DNA from: Flavobacterium urumqiense
Lineage (GTDB): Bacteria; Bacteroidota; Bacteroidia; Flavobacteriales; Flavobacteriaceae
Length of the DNA stretch: 49,823 nt
Direction: 5' to 3'
NCBI RefSeq assembly: GCF_900108015.1
Contig: NZ_FNVP01000017.1
Span: forward strand, 1-49,823
This document shows, piece by piece, positions 1 to 8,175 of the stretch. The position numbers and the translations under genes are program-made. The stretch's first letter is position 1. Every line of letters begins with the position of its first letter. The notes below the pieces were generated by a model. It was not told the origin of the DNA. It ran no database searches and worked only from the letters and a program-made list of their open reading frames with translations.

Positions 1-134
1 AAATCCTGTTACAAACGTTTTTTTATTGTCTAAAAAACGACTCTGATCAAAATAAGGGGTGTTTTTCAGTGCTCTCCTTAAAAAGACAGCCTCTTTTTAT
101 TTATAATACTATTTAAACTTCAAAATCAAATGCT

Positions 135-142
135 TAAATTTG
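135..142 (+). promoter_or_regulatory. -7 promoter box upstream of ffh
   Basis: The sequence TAAATTTG matches the Bacteroidota sigma-A -7 consensus TAnnTTTG and lies 26 bases before the ffh start codon, implying a short leader. I see no convincing TTTG -33 element at the usual distance. The match is direct; its use as a promoter is inferred. Confidence 0.55.
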
Positions 143-168
143 CACCTTAATTAAAGAGAAAAAAAATT

Positions 169-1518
169 ATGTTCGATAATTTAAGCGATAAATTAGACAA
201 AGCCTTCCATATACTAAAAGGTCACGGAAAAATCACCGAAGTAAACGTAGCCGAAACTTTGAAAGAAGTTCGCAGAGCTTTACTTGATGCCGATGTCAAC
301 TTTAAAATTGCCAAAGATTTTACCACTAAAGTAAAAGAAAAAGCCATTGGACAAGACGTATTGACTACACTTCAACCAGGACAATTGCTGGTTAAGTTGG
401 TGAAAGACGAACTTACGGAATTGATGGGTGGCGATGTTGCGGGAATAAACCTTTCTGGAAATCCAACCGTAATTTTAATGGCGGGTTTACAAGGATCTGG
501 AAAAACAACATTTTCCGGGAAACTAGCGAATTATCTTCAAACCAAAAAGAATAAAAAACCACTTTTGGTGGCTTGTGATATATATCGTCCAGCGGCAATT
601 CAGCAATTATATGTTGTTGGAGATTCAATAGGTGTTGAGGTTTACTCAGAACCAGAAAATAAAAACCCTGTAGAAATTGCTCAAAATGCCATCAAACACG
701 CTAAAGCAAATGGCTTTAATATAGTGATTGTGGATACAGCTGGTCGTCTGGCTGTAGATAAAGAAATGATGGATGAGATTGCTAAAGTTCATATAGCGAT
801 TGAGCCACAAGAAACTTTATTTGTAGTTGATGCGATGACAGGTCAAGATGCGGTAAATACTGCTAAAGCTTTCAACGATATATTAAATTTTGATGGGGTT
901 ATTTTAACCAAATTAGATGGTGATACTCGTGGTGGTGCTGCTATATCAATTAAATCGGTAGTGAACAAACCTATAAAATTTGTTGGTACTGGTGAAAAAA
1001 TGGATGCTATTGATGTGTTTTATCCTATTCGTATGGCAGAACGTATCCTTGGAATGGGGGATGTTGTGTCTTTGGTAGAGAGAGCGCAAGAGCAATTTGA
1101 TGAAGAAGAAGCAAGAAAAATCCAAAAGAAAATTGCTAAAAATGAATTTGGTTTTGATGATTTCTTATCTCAAATTCAACAAGTAAAGAAAATGGGTAAT
1201 ATGAAGGATTTGGTAGGAATGATACCAGGTGCTTCAAAAGCTATGAAAGATGTTGAAATTGAAGATGATGCTTTCAAGTATATTGAAGCGATCATTCACT
1301 CAATGACTCCGGCGGAGAGAAGCAAACCCGCTATAATTGATGTCAAAAGAAAAGCCAGGATATCAAAAGGTTCCGGAACCAAAATAGAGCAAGTTAATCA
1401 ATTGATGAAACAATTTGAGCAAATGAGCAAAATGATGAAAATGATGCAAGGACCAGGAGGAAAAAACCTCATGAAAATGATGGGTGGAATGCCGGGTGGT
1501 ATGCCAGGAATGCGATAA
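169..1518 (+). CDS. ffh: Signal recognition particle protein Ffh
   Basis: SRP54-type GTPase that binds SRP RNA and delivers nascent membrane and secreted proteins to FtsY at the inner membrane. The 449 residues fit the family. The order is an N-terminal four-helix domain (about 1-85), a G domain with the P-loop GLQGSGKTT (about 105-113), DTAGR, and TKLDGDTRGGA, then the methionine-rich M domain ending in a Met/Gly tail (MMGGMPGGMPGMR). The ATG follows an A-rich leader and a good -7 box. A strong terminator follows, so it is probably monocistronic. No anomalies. Identification is essentially certain from the motifs. Confidence 0.98.
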   Translation: MFDNLSDKLDKAFHILKGHGKITEVNVAETLKEVRRALLDADVNFKIAKDFTTKVKEKAIGQDVLTTLQPGQLLVKLVKDELTELMGGDVAGINLSGNPTVILMAGLQGSGKTTFSGKLANYLQTKKNKKPLLVACDIYRPAAIQQLYVVGDSIGVEVYSEPENKNPVEIAQNAIKHAKANGFNIVIVDTAGRLAVDKEMMDEIAKVHIAIEPQETLFVVDAMTGQDAVNTAKAFNDILNFDGVILTKLDGDTRGGAAISIKSVVNKPIKFVGTGEKMDAIDVFYPIRMAERILGMGDVVSLVERAQEQFDEEEARKIQKKIAKNEFGFDDFLSQIQQVKKMGNMKDLVGMIPGASKAMKDVEIEDDAFKYIEAIIHSMTPAERSKPAIIDVKRKARISKGSGTKIEQVNQLMKQFEQMSKMMKMMQGPGGKNLMKMMGGMPGGMPGMR

Positions 1519-1525
1519 TTATTTG

Positions 1526-1574
1526 GGAAAGGTTTAAAAGTTCAAGTTCTTGAAATTTTAAACCTTTCCTTTTT
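1526..1574 (+). terminator. Rho-independent terminator after ffh
   Basis: A 14-bp perfect stem pairs 1526-1539 (GGAAAGGTTTAAAA) with 1556-1569. A smaller TTCAAG/CTTGAA helix sits in the loop, and TTTTT follows at 1570-1574. It starts 8 bases after the ffh stop. The arms are made of the TTTAAA/TTCAAG-like words seen in other intergenic gaps here. Confidence 0.85.
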
Positions 1575-1665
1575 GAAATACAATTACACAACTATTCAGT
1601 GATGAAGTTTTATTTTTCGATTCCAATGAAAACATTAAACTTTTAAACTTTAAACTAAACTTAAA

Positions 1666-2553
1666 ATGCAATTACTAGACGGAAAAAAAACTGCGGAAGA
1701 TATTAAAAGTGAAATCGCTTTAGAAGTACAAAAAATGAAAAACAATGGGGAGAAAGTACCTCATTTAGCAGCAGTTATTGTAGGTAACGACGGAGCGAGC
1801 TTAACGTACGTTGGAAGTAAGGTGAAAGCATGTGAACGAGTAGGTTTTGAGTCCACTTTAGTGAAAATGCCAAGCACTACATCTGAAACGGAACTGCTTA
1901 AAAAAATAAAAGAATTGAACGAGGATGATAATATTGATGGATTCATTGTTCAGTTACCGCTTCCAGAACAGATTGATGAACAAAAAGTATTAATGGCCGT
2001 TGATCCAAGTAAAGATGTTGATGGCTTTCATCCGGAGAATTTTGGAAAAATGGCGTTAGACATGAGTACTTTTATTCCGGCAACTCCTTTTGGAATTTTA
2101 GAATTACTAGAAAGATACGGAGTAGAAACTAAAGGAAAACATACTGTAGTAATTGGTCGTAGTCATATAGTGGGAAGACCAATGAGTATTTTGATGGGAA
2201 GAAAAGGATTTCCTGGAAATTCAACGGTAACTCTAACACACAGTTACACTAAAAATATTGAAGAAATAACCATTCAGGCGGATATCATCATTACGGCTCT
2301 TGGCGTTCCTAATTACCTAAAAGCGAATATGGTGAAAGAAGGAGTTGTTGTTATTGATGTTGGTATTACTCGTGTTCCTGATGAAACCAATGAAAAAGGA
2401 TATGTAATCACCGGTGATGTTGATTTTGAACAAGTAAGTAAAAAATCATCGTTTATTACTCCAGTTCCGGGTGGAGTTGGACCTATGACGATTGCCATGT
2501 TACTTAAAAACACACTTTTGGCAAGGGAAATGAAAATTTTAAAATTTGAATAA
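1666..2553 (+). CDS. folD: Bifunctional methylenetetrahydrofolate dehydrogenase / methenyl-THF cyclohydrolase FolD
   Basis: Cytosolic one-carbon enzyme that interconverts 5,10-methylene-THF, 5,10-methenyl-THF and 10-formyl-THF with NADP. Visible features are the catalytic Tyr48-x3-Lys52 in TYVGSKVKA, the QLPLPEQI segment, the dinucleotide motif GRSHIVGRPMSILM in the Rossmann domain, and the signature PVPGGVGPMT near the C-terminus. The length (295 aa) is normal. The insert after the GRS motif (GRKGFPGNSTVT) is slightly longer than in E. coli FolD, and I recall the same in other Bacteroidota. It lies between two terminators, so it forms its own transcription unit. Confidence 0.97.
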   Translation: MQLLDGKKTAEDIKSEIALEVQKMKNNGEKVPHLAAVIVGNDGASLTYVGSKVKACERVGFESTLVKMPSTTSETELLKKIKELNEDDNIDGFIVQLPLPEQIDEQKVLMAVDPSKDVDGFHPENFGKMALDMSTFIPATPFGILELLERYGVETKGKHTVVIGRSHIVGRPMSILMGRKGFPGNSTVTLTHSYTKNIEEITIQADIIITALGVPNYLKANMVKEGVVVIDVGITRVPDETNEKGYVITGDVDFEQVSKKSSFITPVPGGVGPMTIAMLLKNTLLAREMKILKFE

Positions 2554-2566
2554 TAAAAAATACTTT

Positions 2567-2593
2567 GCCTATTCATCCTAATAGGCTTTTTTT
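2567..2593 (+). terminator. Terminator after folD
   Basis: The stem GCCTATT (2567-2573) pairs with AATAGGC (2580-2586), with a 6-nt loop and a T7 tract at 2587-2593. It begins 13 bases after the folD stop and ends only 6 bases before the next ATG at 2600. Confidence 0.85.
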
Positions 2594-2599
2594 ATCCTT

Positions 2600-3007
2600 A
2601 TGGGAAATATACAAAAATTAGAATTTAAAACGACGGAGGAGTTTCTAGAGTATCTGAGTGAAGAAGAACTGGAAATCGTTCTTTTTCTGCGTAAAATTAT
2701 TTTGGAATGTATGCCCGATTGTAAAGAGAAATTGGCTTACAATGTTCCTTTTTATTATCGCCACTCCCGAATTTGTTATATTTGGCCGGCTTCCATTCCT
2801 TGGGGGAAAGTTGAAAAAGGAGTGGCGATTGGTTTCTGCAAAGGCGCTTCATTTTTAGACGAAACTTTTGAAACCACAAGATTTGCTTCAAAACAAATTT
2901 TCAATTCTGTTAGTGAAATTGATGTTGCATCATTGAAGCAACAAATCTATGAAGCAATTTTAACAGATAACCAAATTGTTAAAGCGCGACGGAGAAAAAT
3001 TCAGTAG
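2600..3007 (+). CDS. DUF1801 domain-containing protein
   Basis: A 135-residue cytosolic protein of the DUF1801/YdhG type. The recognisable core includes a motif ending CKEKLAYNVPFYYRH and a later stretch (VAIGFCKGASFLDE) shared by the fold, which is related to the iron-chaperone frataxin-like YdhG family. The biochemical role is unknown. The ATG lies 6 bases downstream of the folD terminator T-tract, so there is almost no room for a separate promoter; it may depend on read-through or be nearly leaderless. The stop codon lies inside its own terminator stem. Family call is good; function is not assigned. Confidence 0.8.
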   Translation: MGNIQKLEFKTTEEFLEYLSEEELEIVLFLRKIILECMPDCKEKLAYNVPFYYRHSRICYIWPASIPWGKVEKGVAIGFCKGASFLDETFETTRFASKQIFNSVSEIDVASLKQQIYEAILTDNQIVKARRRKIQ

Positions 3008-3032
3008 GGCTAAATTCCTACTTTTATTTTTT
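3003..3032 (+). terminator. Terminator overlapping the stop of the DUF1801 gene
   Basis: AGTAGG (3003-3008) pairs with CCTACT (3017-3022), followed by a T-rich run to 3032. The TAG stop codon (3005-3007) is inside the left arm. Confidence 0.65.
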
Positions 3033-3096
3033 ACATTAGACCATGTTTGTACTATTTTTTTTGTAAATTTATCTTTTTAAAATAAAAATTATAAAA

Positions 3097-3261
3097 ATGA
3101 AAATTTCAAACAGAGATATAAAAATATTTTTCTTAGGTTTTCTTACCCTTTTTATCATAGAAACTATCTACGACTGGGATTCTACAGTTGGTTCTATTAA
3201 AAGAGGTTATCATGATGGCTATAATTTCGAATCAGATACAAATTCTGCTAAAGCCAAATAG
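3097..3261 (+). CDS. Small hypothetical single-pass membrane protein (54 aa)
   Basis: Short open frame ATG to TAG encoding 54 residues. It starts MKISNRDIKIFFLGFLTLF and has one predicted hydrophobic segment at about residues 9-25, followed by a polar, Asp/Tyr-rich tail ending NSAKAK. It is preceded by an A/T-rich leader with a TTTG at 3046-3049 and a near -7 box TAAATTTA at 3064-3071, and it sits after the DUF1801 terminator. This argues for an independent small gene. No family recognised. Coding potential looks real because codon use resembles its neighbours, but the call rests on one short frame. Confidence 0.55.
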   Translation: MKISNRDIKIFFLGFLTLFIIETIYDWDSTVGSIKRGYHDGYNFESDTNSAKAK

Positions 3262-3274
3262 ATTTTATTAAAAA

Positions 3275-4087
3275 TTAATAATCTCCTCGCCCTTTAAATC
3301 TCGGATCATCTCTTTTGATGAATTCCGTTTTTCTTTTAGCAGGTTCCGCTTTCGGTAAACTTGCTTCTTCTGTTTTGCTGGAAGGCTCAATCAATTCGTT
3401 CAATTCTTTGATTTCGGCATCAGTCAGATCACGGTATCTTCCAACAGGGATATCCAGTGAAATATTGATAATTCGGATGCGTTTTAAAGCCGTAACATCA
3501 TACCCTAAATATTCTGTCATTCTACGAATTTGACGATTTAAACCTTGTGTCAAAATAATTTTAAAAGTGAATTTACTAATTTGTTCCACTTTACATTTTC
3601 GGGTAATGGTGTCCAAAATTGGAATTCCATTTCCCATTCTTTCGATGAAACGATCTGTAATAGGTTTATTTACCGTAACCGTATATTCTTTTTCGTGATT
3701 GTTTCTGGCGCGTAATATTTTATTAACGATGTCACCATCGTTAGTCATGAAGATCAATCCCTCACTCGCTTTATCCAATCTTCCGATAGGAAAAATACGT
3801 TTGTTATAATTGATGTAATCTACAATGTTGTTGCGAACATCTAAGTTTGTGGTGCATTCAATTCCTACTGGTTTGTAAAAAGCAAGATAAACGGGTTTCT
3901 CATTTTTCTCACGGATTAGTTTACCGTCAATACGCACTTCATCATCTGGGGAAACTTTAGTACCTAACTCCGGAACGACTCCATTGATGGTTACACGACC
4001 TTCTTCAATGATTTTATCGGCTTCGCGACGGGAGCAATACCCAGTTTCTCCTATGAATTTGTTGAGGCGTTTTAGATTTTCTTCCAT
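3275..4087 (-). CDS. rluF: 23S rRNA pseudouridine synthase, RluF type
   Basis: RsuA/RluB/E/F-family enzyme that isomerises uridine to pseudouridine in 23S rRNA (RluF acts at 2604). An N-terminal S4 RNA-binding domain covers about residues 6-55 ([20 protein letters not shown]). The catalytic motif [18 protein letters not shown] has Asp105, and the later motif [18 protein letters not shown] is present. A Lys/Pro-rich tail of about 35 residues ends KGRGDY; such basic tails are common in Bacteroidota homologues. RluF is preferred over RluE or RsuA because of the S4 domain plus the GIECTT and LNRQIRRM motifs. Site specificity is inferred. Confidence 0.88.
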   Translation of the reverse strand: MEENLKRLNKFIGETGYCSRREADKIIEEGRVTINGVVPELGTKVSPDDEVRIDGKLIREKNEKPVYLAFYKPVGIECTTNLDVRNNIVDYINYNKRIFPIGRLDKASEGLIFMTNDGDIVNKILRARNNHEKEYTVTVNKPITDRFIERMGNGIPILDTITRKCKVEQISKFTFKIILTQGLNRQIRRMTEYLGYDVTALKRIRIINISLDIPVGRYRDLTDAEIKELNELIEPSSKTEEASLPKAEPAKRKTEFIKRDDPRFKGRGDY

Positions 4088-4289
4088 ACTGCAAAAGTAA
4101 TGAATTTGGAAATACTTACAGGAGTTTAGTCTAATCTTTGTTATTTTGACTGGGAAGAAATATTATGATTCTGTCACATTAAAGTTGAATTCTTGATTTG
4201 ATAAAAGTTAAAATAGTAAAAGGTAACTTTTAAGGAATTGATGCAGTATAGAGGTTACCAGTTACTTCAGAAAATGAAGAATAAAATTA

Positions 4290-5138
4290 CTATTCTGTTT
4301 CAAATAAAAAATGAATTACTTTTTTATACAATTGTTCGTCATGCATGCTATGACCTAGGCCGTTCGTTTCGATGAAAATTGAATCTTTCCATGTGGCGGC
4401 TATTTTTTTCCCCTCTTCAAATAAAACAATTTTATCATTTGTATCATGAGCTATCAACCCTTTTGTCTTTATTTCAGAGGCAAATTGCTTAGCAGAGAAT
4501 TTTTCCAGTTGTAACTTAAAATGTTTTAGGTAATGTGCTTCGAGTCCTTGGGAAATTTTAGAATTTAAACTCAACATTGCAATGTAATTATTAAGAATAA
4601 TTTTGAAATCACTTGGAGATCCTAAAATCACTATTTTCTCAATGCTGTTATTTTGATAAACGGATTGGTAATACAAACACGTTTTACCTCCTAAAGAATG
4701 ACCAATGAGGTATCGTGGTTTGAATTTTTGGACTACATAGTCAATAGACTTTGCATATTGGGGGATATTAAATTCCTTTCCACTTGATAGGCCATGAGCA
4801 GGAGCATCAATTGCTATGATGGTACTACCAGTTTTTTTTAAATAGGGTAACATTTTTTTCCAGCGTGCGGCATTACTTTCCCATCCGTGTACGAGTAGTA
4901 TAACCGTACTATTTCCTTTCCATGTATACGTTTGAATGTTATGTCCGTTATGCTGAAAAGTTTCAGTTTTTGTTTCCTGTAGAATTTTAGGAAGCTTAGC
5001 TATCGTTAGTCTGCCTTCCCGAGGCTCGCTAAAAAGAGAATAGGCAAGTTGGGTCGCTTTGTCAGGAAATACGAAGCTTAATAAATTTATATATAATCCG
5101 ACAGATTTGGTGAACAGGTAATAAAGTGATTTTTTCAT
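4290..5138 (-). CDS. Alpha/beta hydrolase
   Basis: A 282-residue serine hydrolase of the alpha/beta fold. The nucleophile elbow GHSLGG has Ser148, the oxyanion-hole motif is VHGWESN (about 83-89), an acid is likely in AHDTNDKIV, and the catalytic His is probably in GLGHSMHDE near the C-terminus. The N-terminus (about 1-30) is hydrophobic and may be a membrane anchor, though no clear cleavage site is visible. Substrate unknown. The ATG follows directly on the T-tract of the terminator of the upstream gene, so expression may need terminator read-through. Esterase or lipase activity is likely but unproven. Confidence 0.82.
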   Translation of the reverse strand: MKKSLYYLFTKSVGLYINLLSFVFPDKATQLAYSLFSEPREGRLTIAKLPKILQETKTETFQHNGHNIQTYTWKGNSTVILLVHGWESNAARWKKMLPYLKKTGSTIIAIDAPAHGLSSGKEFNIPQYAKSIDYVVQKFKPRYLIGHSLGGKTCLYYQSVYQNNSIEKIVILGSPSDFKIILNNYIAMLSLNSKISQGLEAHYLKHFKLQLEKFSAKQFASEIKTKGLIAHDTNDKIVLFEEGKKIAATWKDSIFIETNGLGHSMHDEQLYKKVIHFLFETE

Positions 5139-5168
5139 AAAAAAAAGTCCCGATATGAATCGGGACTT
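5139..5168 (-). terminator. Terminator after the zinc-ribbon-like gene, abutting the hydrolase start
   Basis: A perfect 10-bp stem pairs 5145-5154 with 5159-5168 (AAGTCCCGAT/ATCGGGACTT) around a 4-nt loop. On the minus strand it is followed by a U8-type tract, and the hydrolase ATG begins at the very next base. Confidence 0.9.
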
Positions 5169-5176
5169 AACTGTAA

Positions 5177-5956
5177 TTAGAATTTAGAAAATAATTTTTC
5201 CATTTTTTCTTTTTCTTCGTCAGCCAATGAACTATCGACTAATATTCTTCCGGAATGCTCATCAGTGATGATTTTCTTTCTTGAAGCAATTTCTACTTGT
5301 GTTTGCGGTGGAATAGTAAAGAATGATCCAGCAGATGCGCCTCTTTCAATAGAAACAACGGCTAAACCATTACGTACACTTGTTCTGATTCTATTGTAAG
5401 CTTTCAATAATCTTTCTTCGATTAATGCTTGGTATTCTGCTGATTTTTCTGTTAAAAAAGCTTCTTCTTTAGCAGTCTCGGACATAATAGCGTCCAATTC
5501 TGATTTCTTATGTTTCAAGTGATTAGATTTAGTTTCTAATCTTTCTTTTGATTGAGAAATCACTTCTTTCTTATGTTCAATAGAAGCTTTCATTTCTTTA
5601 ATTTGTTTTTCCGACAATTGAATTTCTAATTCTTGAAATTCAATCTCTTTAGTCAACGAATTAAATTCTCTGTTGTTACGAACGCTTTCTTGTTGTTTTG
5701 TGTATTTCTTGATAGCCTCTTTGTGCTCATCAATCGCATTCTTTTTTACCTTGATAAGATCTTCGATAGTTTCAAGTTCATTTTTCAATTTTTCTGAACG
5801 CGTGCTTAAACCTGCAACTTCATCTTCTAAATCTTCTACTTCTAGAGGAAGTTCTCCTCTTACGTTTCTGATTTCGTCAATTCTAGAGTCAATTAGTTGT
5901 AAATCGTAAATTGCTCTTAACTTGTCCTCAACACTTAATTCTTTCGTATTCGCCAT
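5177..5956 (-). CDS. Coiled-coil protein of the C4-type zinc-ribbon (DUF164/HP0958) family, lacking cysteines
   Basis: Long helical hairpin (about residues 10-180, rich in Glu/Lys with heptads) followed by a C-terminal module at about 201-241 that aligns with the family zinc ribbon (VVSIERGASAGSFFTIPPQ ... DEHSGRILVD). In most phyla this module carries two CxxC pairs. Here the corresponding positions are RGASAG and DEHSG, and the whole protein has no cysteine. The role in Bacteroidota is unknown; relatives such as HP0958 act in flagellar mRNA and protein handling. It starts 3 bases after the nif3 stop, so the two are co-transcribed, a pairing conserved in many bacteria. A strong terminator follows. 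Confidence 0.85.
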   Translation of the reverse strand: MANTKELSVEDKLRAIYDLQLIDSRIDEIRNVRGELPLEVEDLEDEVAGLSTRSEKLKNELETIEDLIKVKKNAIDEHKEAIKKYTKQQESVRNNREFNSLTKEIEFQELEIQLSEKQIKEMKASIEHKKEVISQSKERLETKSNHLKHKKSELDAIMSETAKEEAFLTEKSAEYQALIEERLLKAYNRIRTSVRNGLAVVSIERGASAGSFFTIPPQTQVEIASRKKIITDEHSGRILVDSSLADEEKEKMEKLFSKF

Positions 5957-5959
5957 ATT

Positions 5960-7054
5960 CTATAAGTACTTAACTGGATTTGAATTTTCTTCTGATAAAA
6001 TAACTGCAAAATTAAGGATTTTTTTCCGAAGATACTCAACAATATAATTTTTTGTATAACGTTCGCTTTCAAAATGTCCGATATCGGCCAATAAAAGCTG
6101 ATTTTCTGCTTCATAAAACTGATGATACTTTAAATCGGCCGTTAAAAACACATCAGCTCCAGCTTGAATTGCATTTTTTATGGCAAAACTTCCAGCTCCA
6201 CCAAGCACAGCTATTTTTTTTACTTTTTTCCCTATAAAGTTGGAATGTCGAATGCCATCAGCTTGCATTTTCTCTTTTGCAAAAAGCAGAAATTCTTTTT
6301 CTTTCATGGGATTTTTCAATTCACCAATCATTCCCAAACCAATATTCTGATGTTTGTTTTGCAATTCATAAATTTCATAGGCTATTTCTTCATAAGCATG
6401 ACTTTTGAACAATGCTTTTAGAATTTTATTTTCTAAATGCTTTTCGAAAGTGACTTCAATTTTGATTTCGTCTCCTTGAACAAACTCAAAACGTTCACCA
6501 ACTTGTGGATTACTGTGTTCATTTCCCATATAAGTTCCAATTCCTTTCGAATTAAAACTGCAATTTTCATAATTGCCAATCCTTCCGGCACCAGCGTCAA
6601 ATAATGCATTTCGCACTTCTTCTGCATTCTCCGGAATAGTATACGTTACTAATTTCCGAATAAAATTTTGCTTCGGAATAAGGATTTTGGTGTTTATCAG
6701 ACCCAGCGCGTCACAGAAAATTTTATTTACACCTTCTTGATGATTGTCCAAAGCAGTGTGAACAGCATATATTGCTACGTCATTTTTTATGGCTTTGATT
6801 ACTACTCGTTCCACATAATTTTTACCCGTTATTTTTTTCAATCCAGAAAATAAAATGGGATGAAAACAAACCACCAAATTGCATTTTTTAGCGATTGCTT
6901 CGTCAATTATATTTTCTAAAGCATCATGACAAACTAAAACTCCAGTTGCTTCTGATTCCTGATCACCAACTAACAATCCTACATTGTCAAAATCTTCGGC
7001 GTAGGCGAGGGGTGCCATTTCTTCCAGCGCGGAAAGAATTTCTTTTATTTTCAT
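5960..7054 (-). CDS. Nif3-like dinuclear metal centre hexameric protein (YqfO/YbgI family)
   Basis: NIF3 family protein (DUF34), the long form of 364 residues in which a PII-like middle domain (about 125-235) splits the two metal-binding halves. Metal-ligand motifs are CFHPILFSGLKK (His65), HTALDNHQEGVN (His99, Asp103) and GHFESERYTK (His327, Glu331). The first His of the HH pair in E. coli YbgI is Phe here, as I recall for other Bacteroidota and for eukaryotic NIF3. Often annotated as GTP cyclohydrolase I type 2, but the activity is not settled. It is first gene of a two-gene operon with the coiled-coil protein and divergent from lpxK. Confidence 0.92.
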   Translation of the reverse strand: MKIKEILSALEEMAPLAYAEDFDNVGLLVGDQESEATGVLVCHDALENIIDEAIAKKCNLVVCFHPILFSGLKKITGKNYVERVVIKAIKNDVAIYAVHTALDNHQEGVNKIFCDALGLINTKILIPKQNFIRKLVTYTIPENAEEVRNALFDAGAGRIGNYENCSFNSKGIGTYMGNEHSNPQVGERFEFVQGDEIKIEVTFEKHLENKILKALFKSHAYEEIAYEIYELQNKHQNIGLGMIGELKNPMKEKEFLLFAKEKMQADGIRHSNFIGKKVKKIAVLGGAGSFAIKNAIQAGADVFLTADLKYHQFYEAENQLLLADIGHFESERYTKNYIVEYLRKKILNFAVILSEENSNPVKYL

Positions 7055-7075
7055 GATTTTTTAGTTTTAGCCTAA

Positions 7076-7101
7076 TGTTTAATGTTGATCAACATTAAAC
7101 A
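7076..7101. promoter_or_regulatory. Perfect 26-bp palindrome between nif3 and lpxK
   Basis: The half-site TGTTTAATGTTGA at 7076-7088 is followed without spacer by its exact reverse complement at 7089-7101. It sits in the 95-bp divergent intergenic region, 22 bases from the nif3 start and 48 from the lpxK start. Candidate operator for a dimeric regulator. It has no T-tract, so it is not a normal terminator. Each half contains TAATGTTG, one base off the -7 consensus. Confidence 0.6.
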
Positions 7102-7149
7102 AAAGAAACAAAATTTTAAATCAAAGATAATTTATTCTACTTTCGTAAA

Positions 7150-8175
7150 ATGAATTTACTTCGAAAAATACTATTCCCGTTTGCCATATTATATGGTATC
7201 ATAACGACTATTCGGAACTTTCTTTTCGATAAAGGTATTTTGAAATCATACTCATTTGATTTGCCTGTTATTGCTGTAGGAAATCTTAGTGTTGGCGGAA
7301 CAGGGAAAACTCCCCAAATAGAATATTTAATTCGGTTGCTTGCTAATAAATATAAAGTTGCCACATTAAGTAGAGGTTATAAAAGACAATCGAAAGGTTT
7401 TATTTTGGCGGAAGCCAGTTCAAATGCGGCAATTCTTGGCGATGAACCTTTTCAGTTTTATAAAAAATTTGCAGCTATCAAGGTTGCAGTTGATGCAAAT
7501 CGACAGAACGGAATAGAACAATTGCTTTCTCTTCCAGAAAAGCCGGAAGTTATTTTGTTAGATGATGCATTTCAACACAGAAAAGTAAAAGCGGGTTTCT
7601 ATATCTTGCTTACTTCCTATGGGGATTTGTATTCGGATGATTTTATGTTGCCAACCGGAAATTTACGCGAAAGCAAAAGTGGAGCAAAAAGAGCTGACAT
7701 GATTATTGTGACGAAATGTCCTTTTAATCTTTCTATTGACCAACAGAATGAAATTAGAAATAGATTAAAGGTTTCAGCAAATCAAGAATTATACTTTACT
7801 TTTACAGCGTATGACAATTTTATTTATGGAGAAAACCGAAAGATAAATGTAAATGAAATTCAAGCTGGTGCTAAATTACTGATGGCAGGAATCGCAAAGC
7901 CCGAGCCATTTTTTGCCCATTTGCAAGACAACAATGATGTCTGTTTGTCTTTTCCGGACCATCATAATTTTACCAAAAAAGACGTTTTAGAAATTAAAAA
8001 TTTAGCTCAAAATAACATTATTATCACTACCGAAAAAGATTATGTACGATTAAAAGGAAGGTTGCCAAGCGAACAACTTTTCTATTTACCCATACAAAGT
8101 TCGTTTCTTTCTGGAAGTGATGATTTTGATAAAAACATTTTAAATTATGTGGGAACAAGTACAAGAAACCGTTAG
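7150..8175 (+). CDS. lpxK: Tetraacyldisaccharide 4'-kinase LpxK
   Basis: Inner-membrane kinase that phosphorylates the 4'-position of the lipid A disaccharide, late in the Raetz pathway. It has an N-terminal membrane-associated helix (about 1-25), a P-loop in VGNLSVGGTGKTPQ (about 43-56), the motif DDAFQHRKV at about 138-146, and the C-terminal FPDHHNFTKKDVLEI and TTEKDYVRLKG motifs characteristic of LpxK. Length is normal at 341 aa. The last 29 bases overlap the PNP gene in another frame. A weak -7-like TACTTTCG lies at 7138-7145, very near the ATG, so the mRNA may be nearly leaderless. Confidence 0.96.
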   Translation: MNLLRKILFPFAILYGIITTIRNFLFDKGILKSYSFDLPVIAVGNLSVGGTGKTPQIEYLIRLLANKYKVATLSRGYKRQSKGFILAEASSNAAILGDEPFQFYKKFAAIKVAVDANRQNGIEQLLSLPEKPEVILLDDAFQHRKVKAGFYILLTSYGDLYSDDFMLPTGNLRESKSGAKRADMIIVTKCPFNLSIDQQNEIRNRLKVSANQELYFTFTAYDNFIYGENRKINVNEIQAGAKLLMAGIAKPEPFFAHLQDNNDVCLSFPDHHNFTKKDVLEIKNLAQNNIIITTEKDYVRLKGRLPSEQLFYLPIQSSFLSGSDDFDKNILNYVGTSTRNR

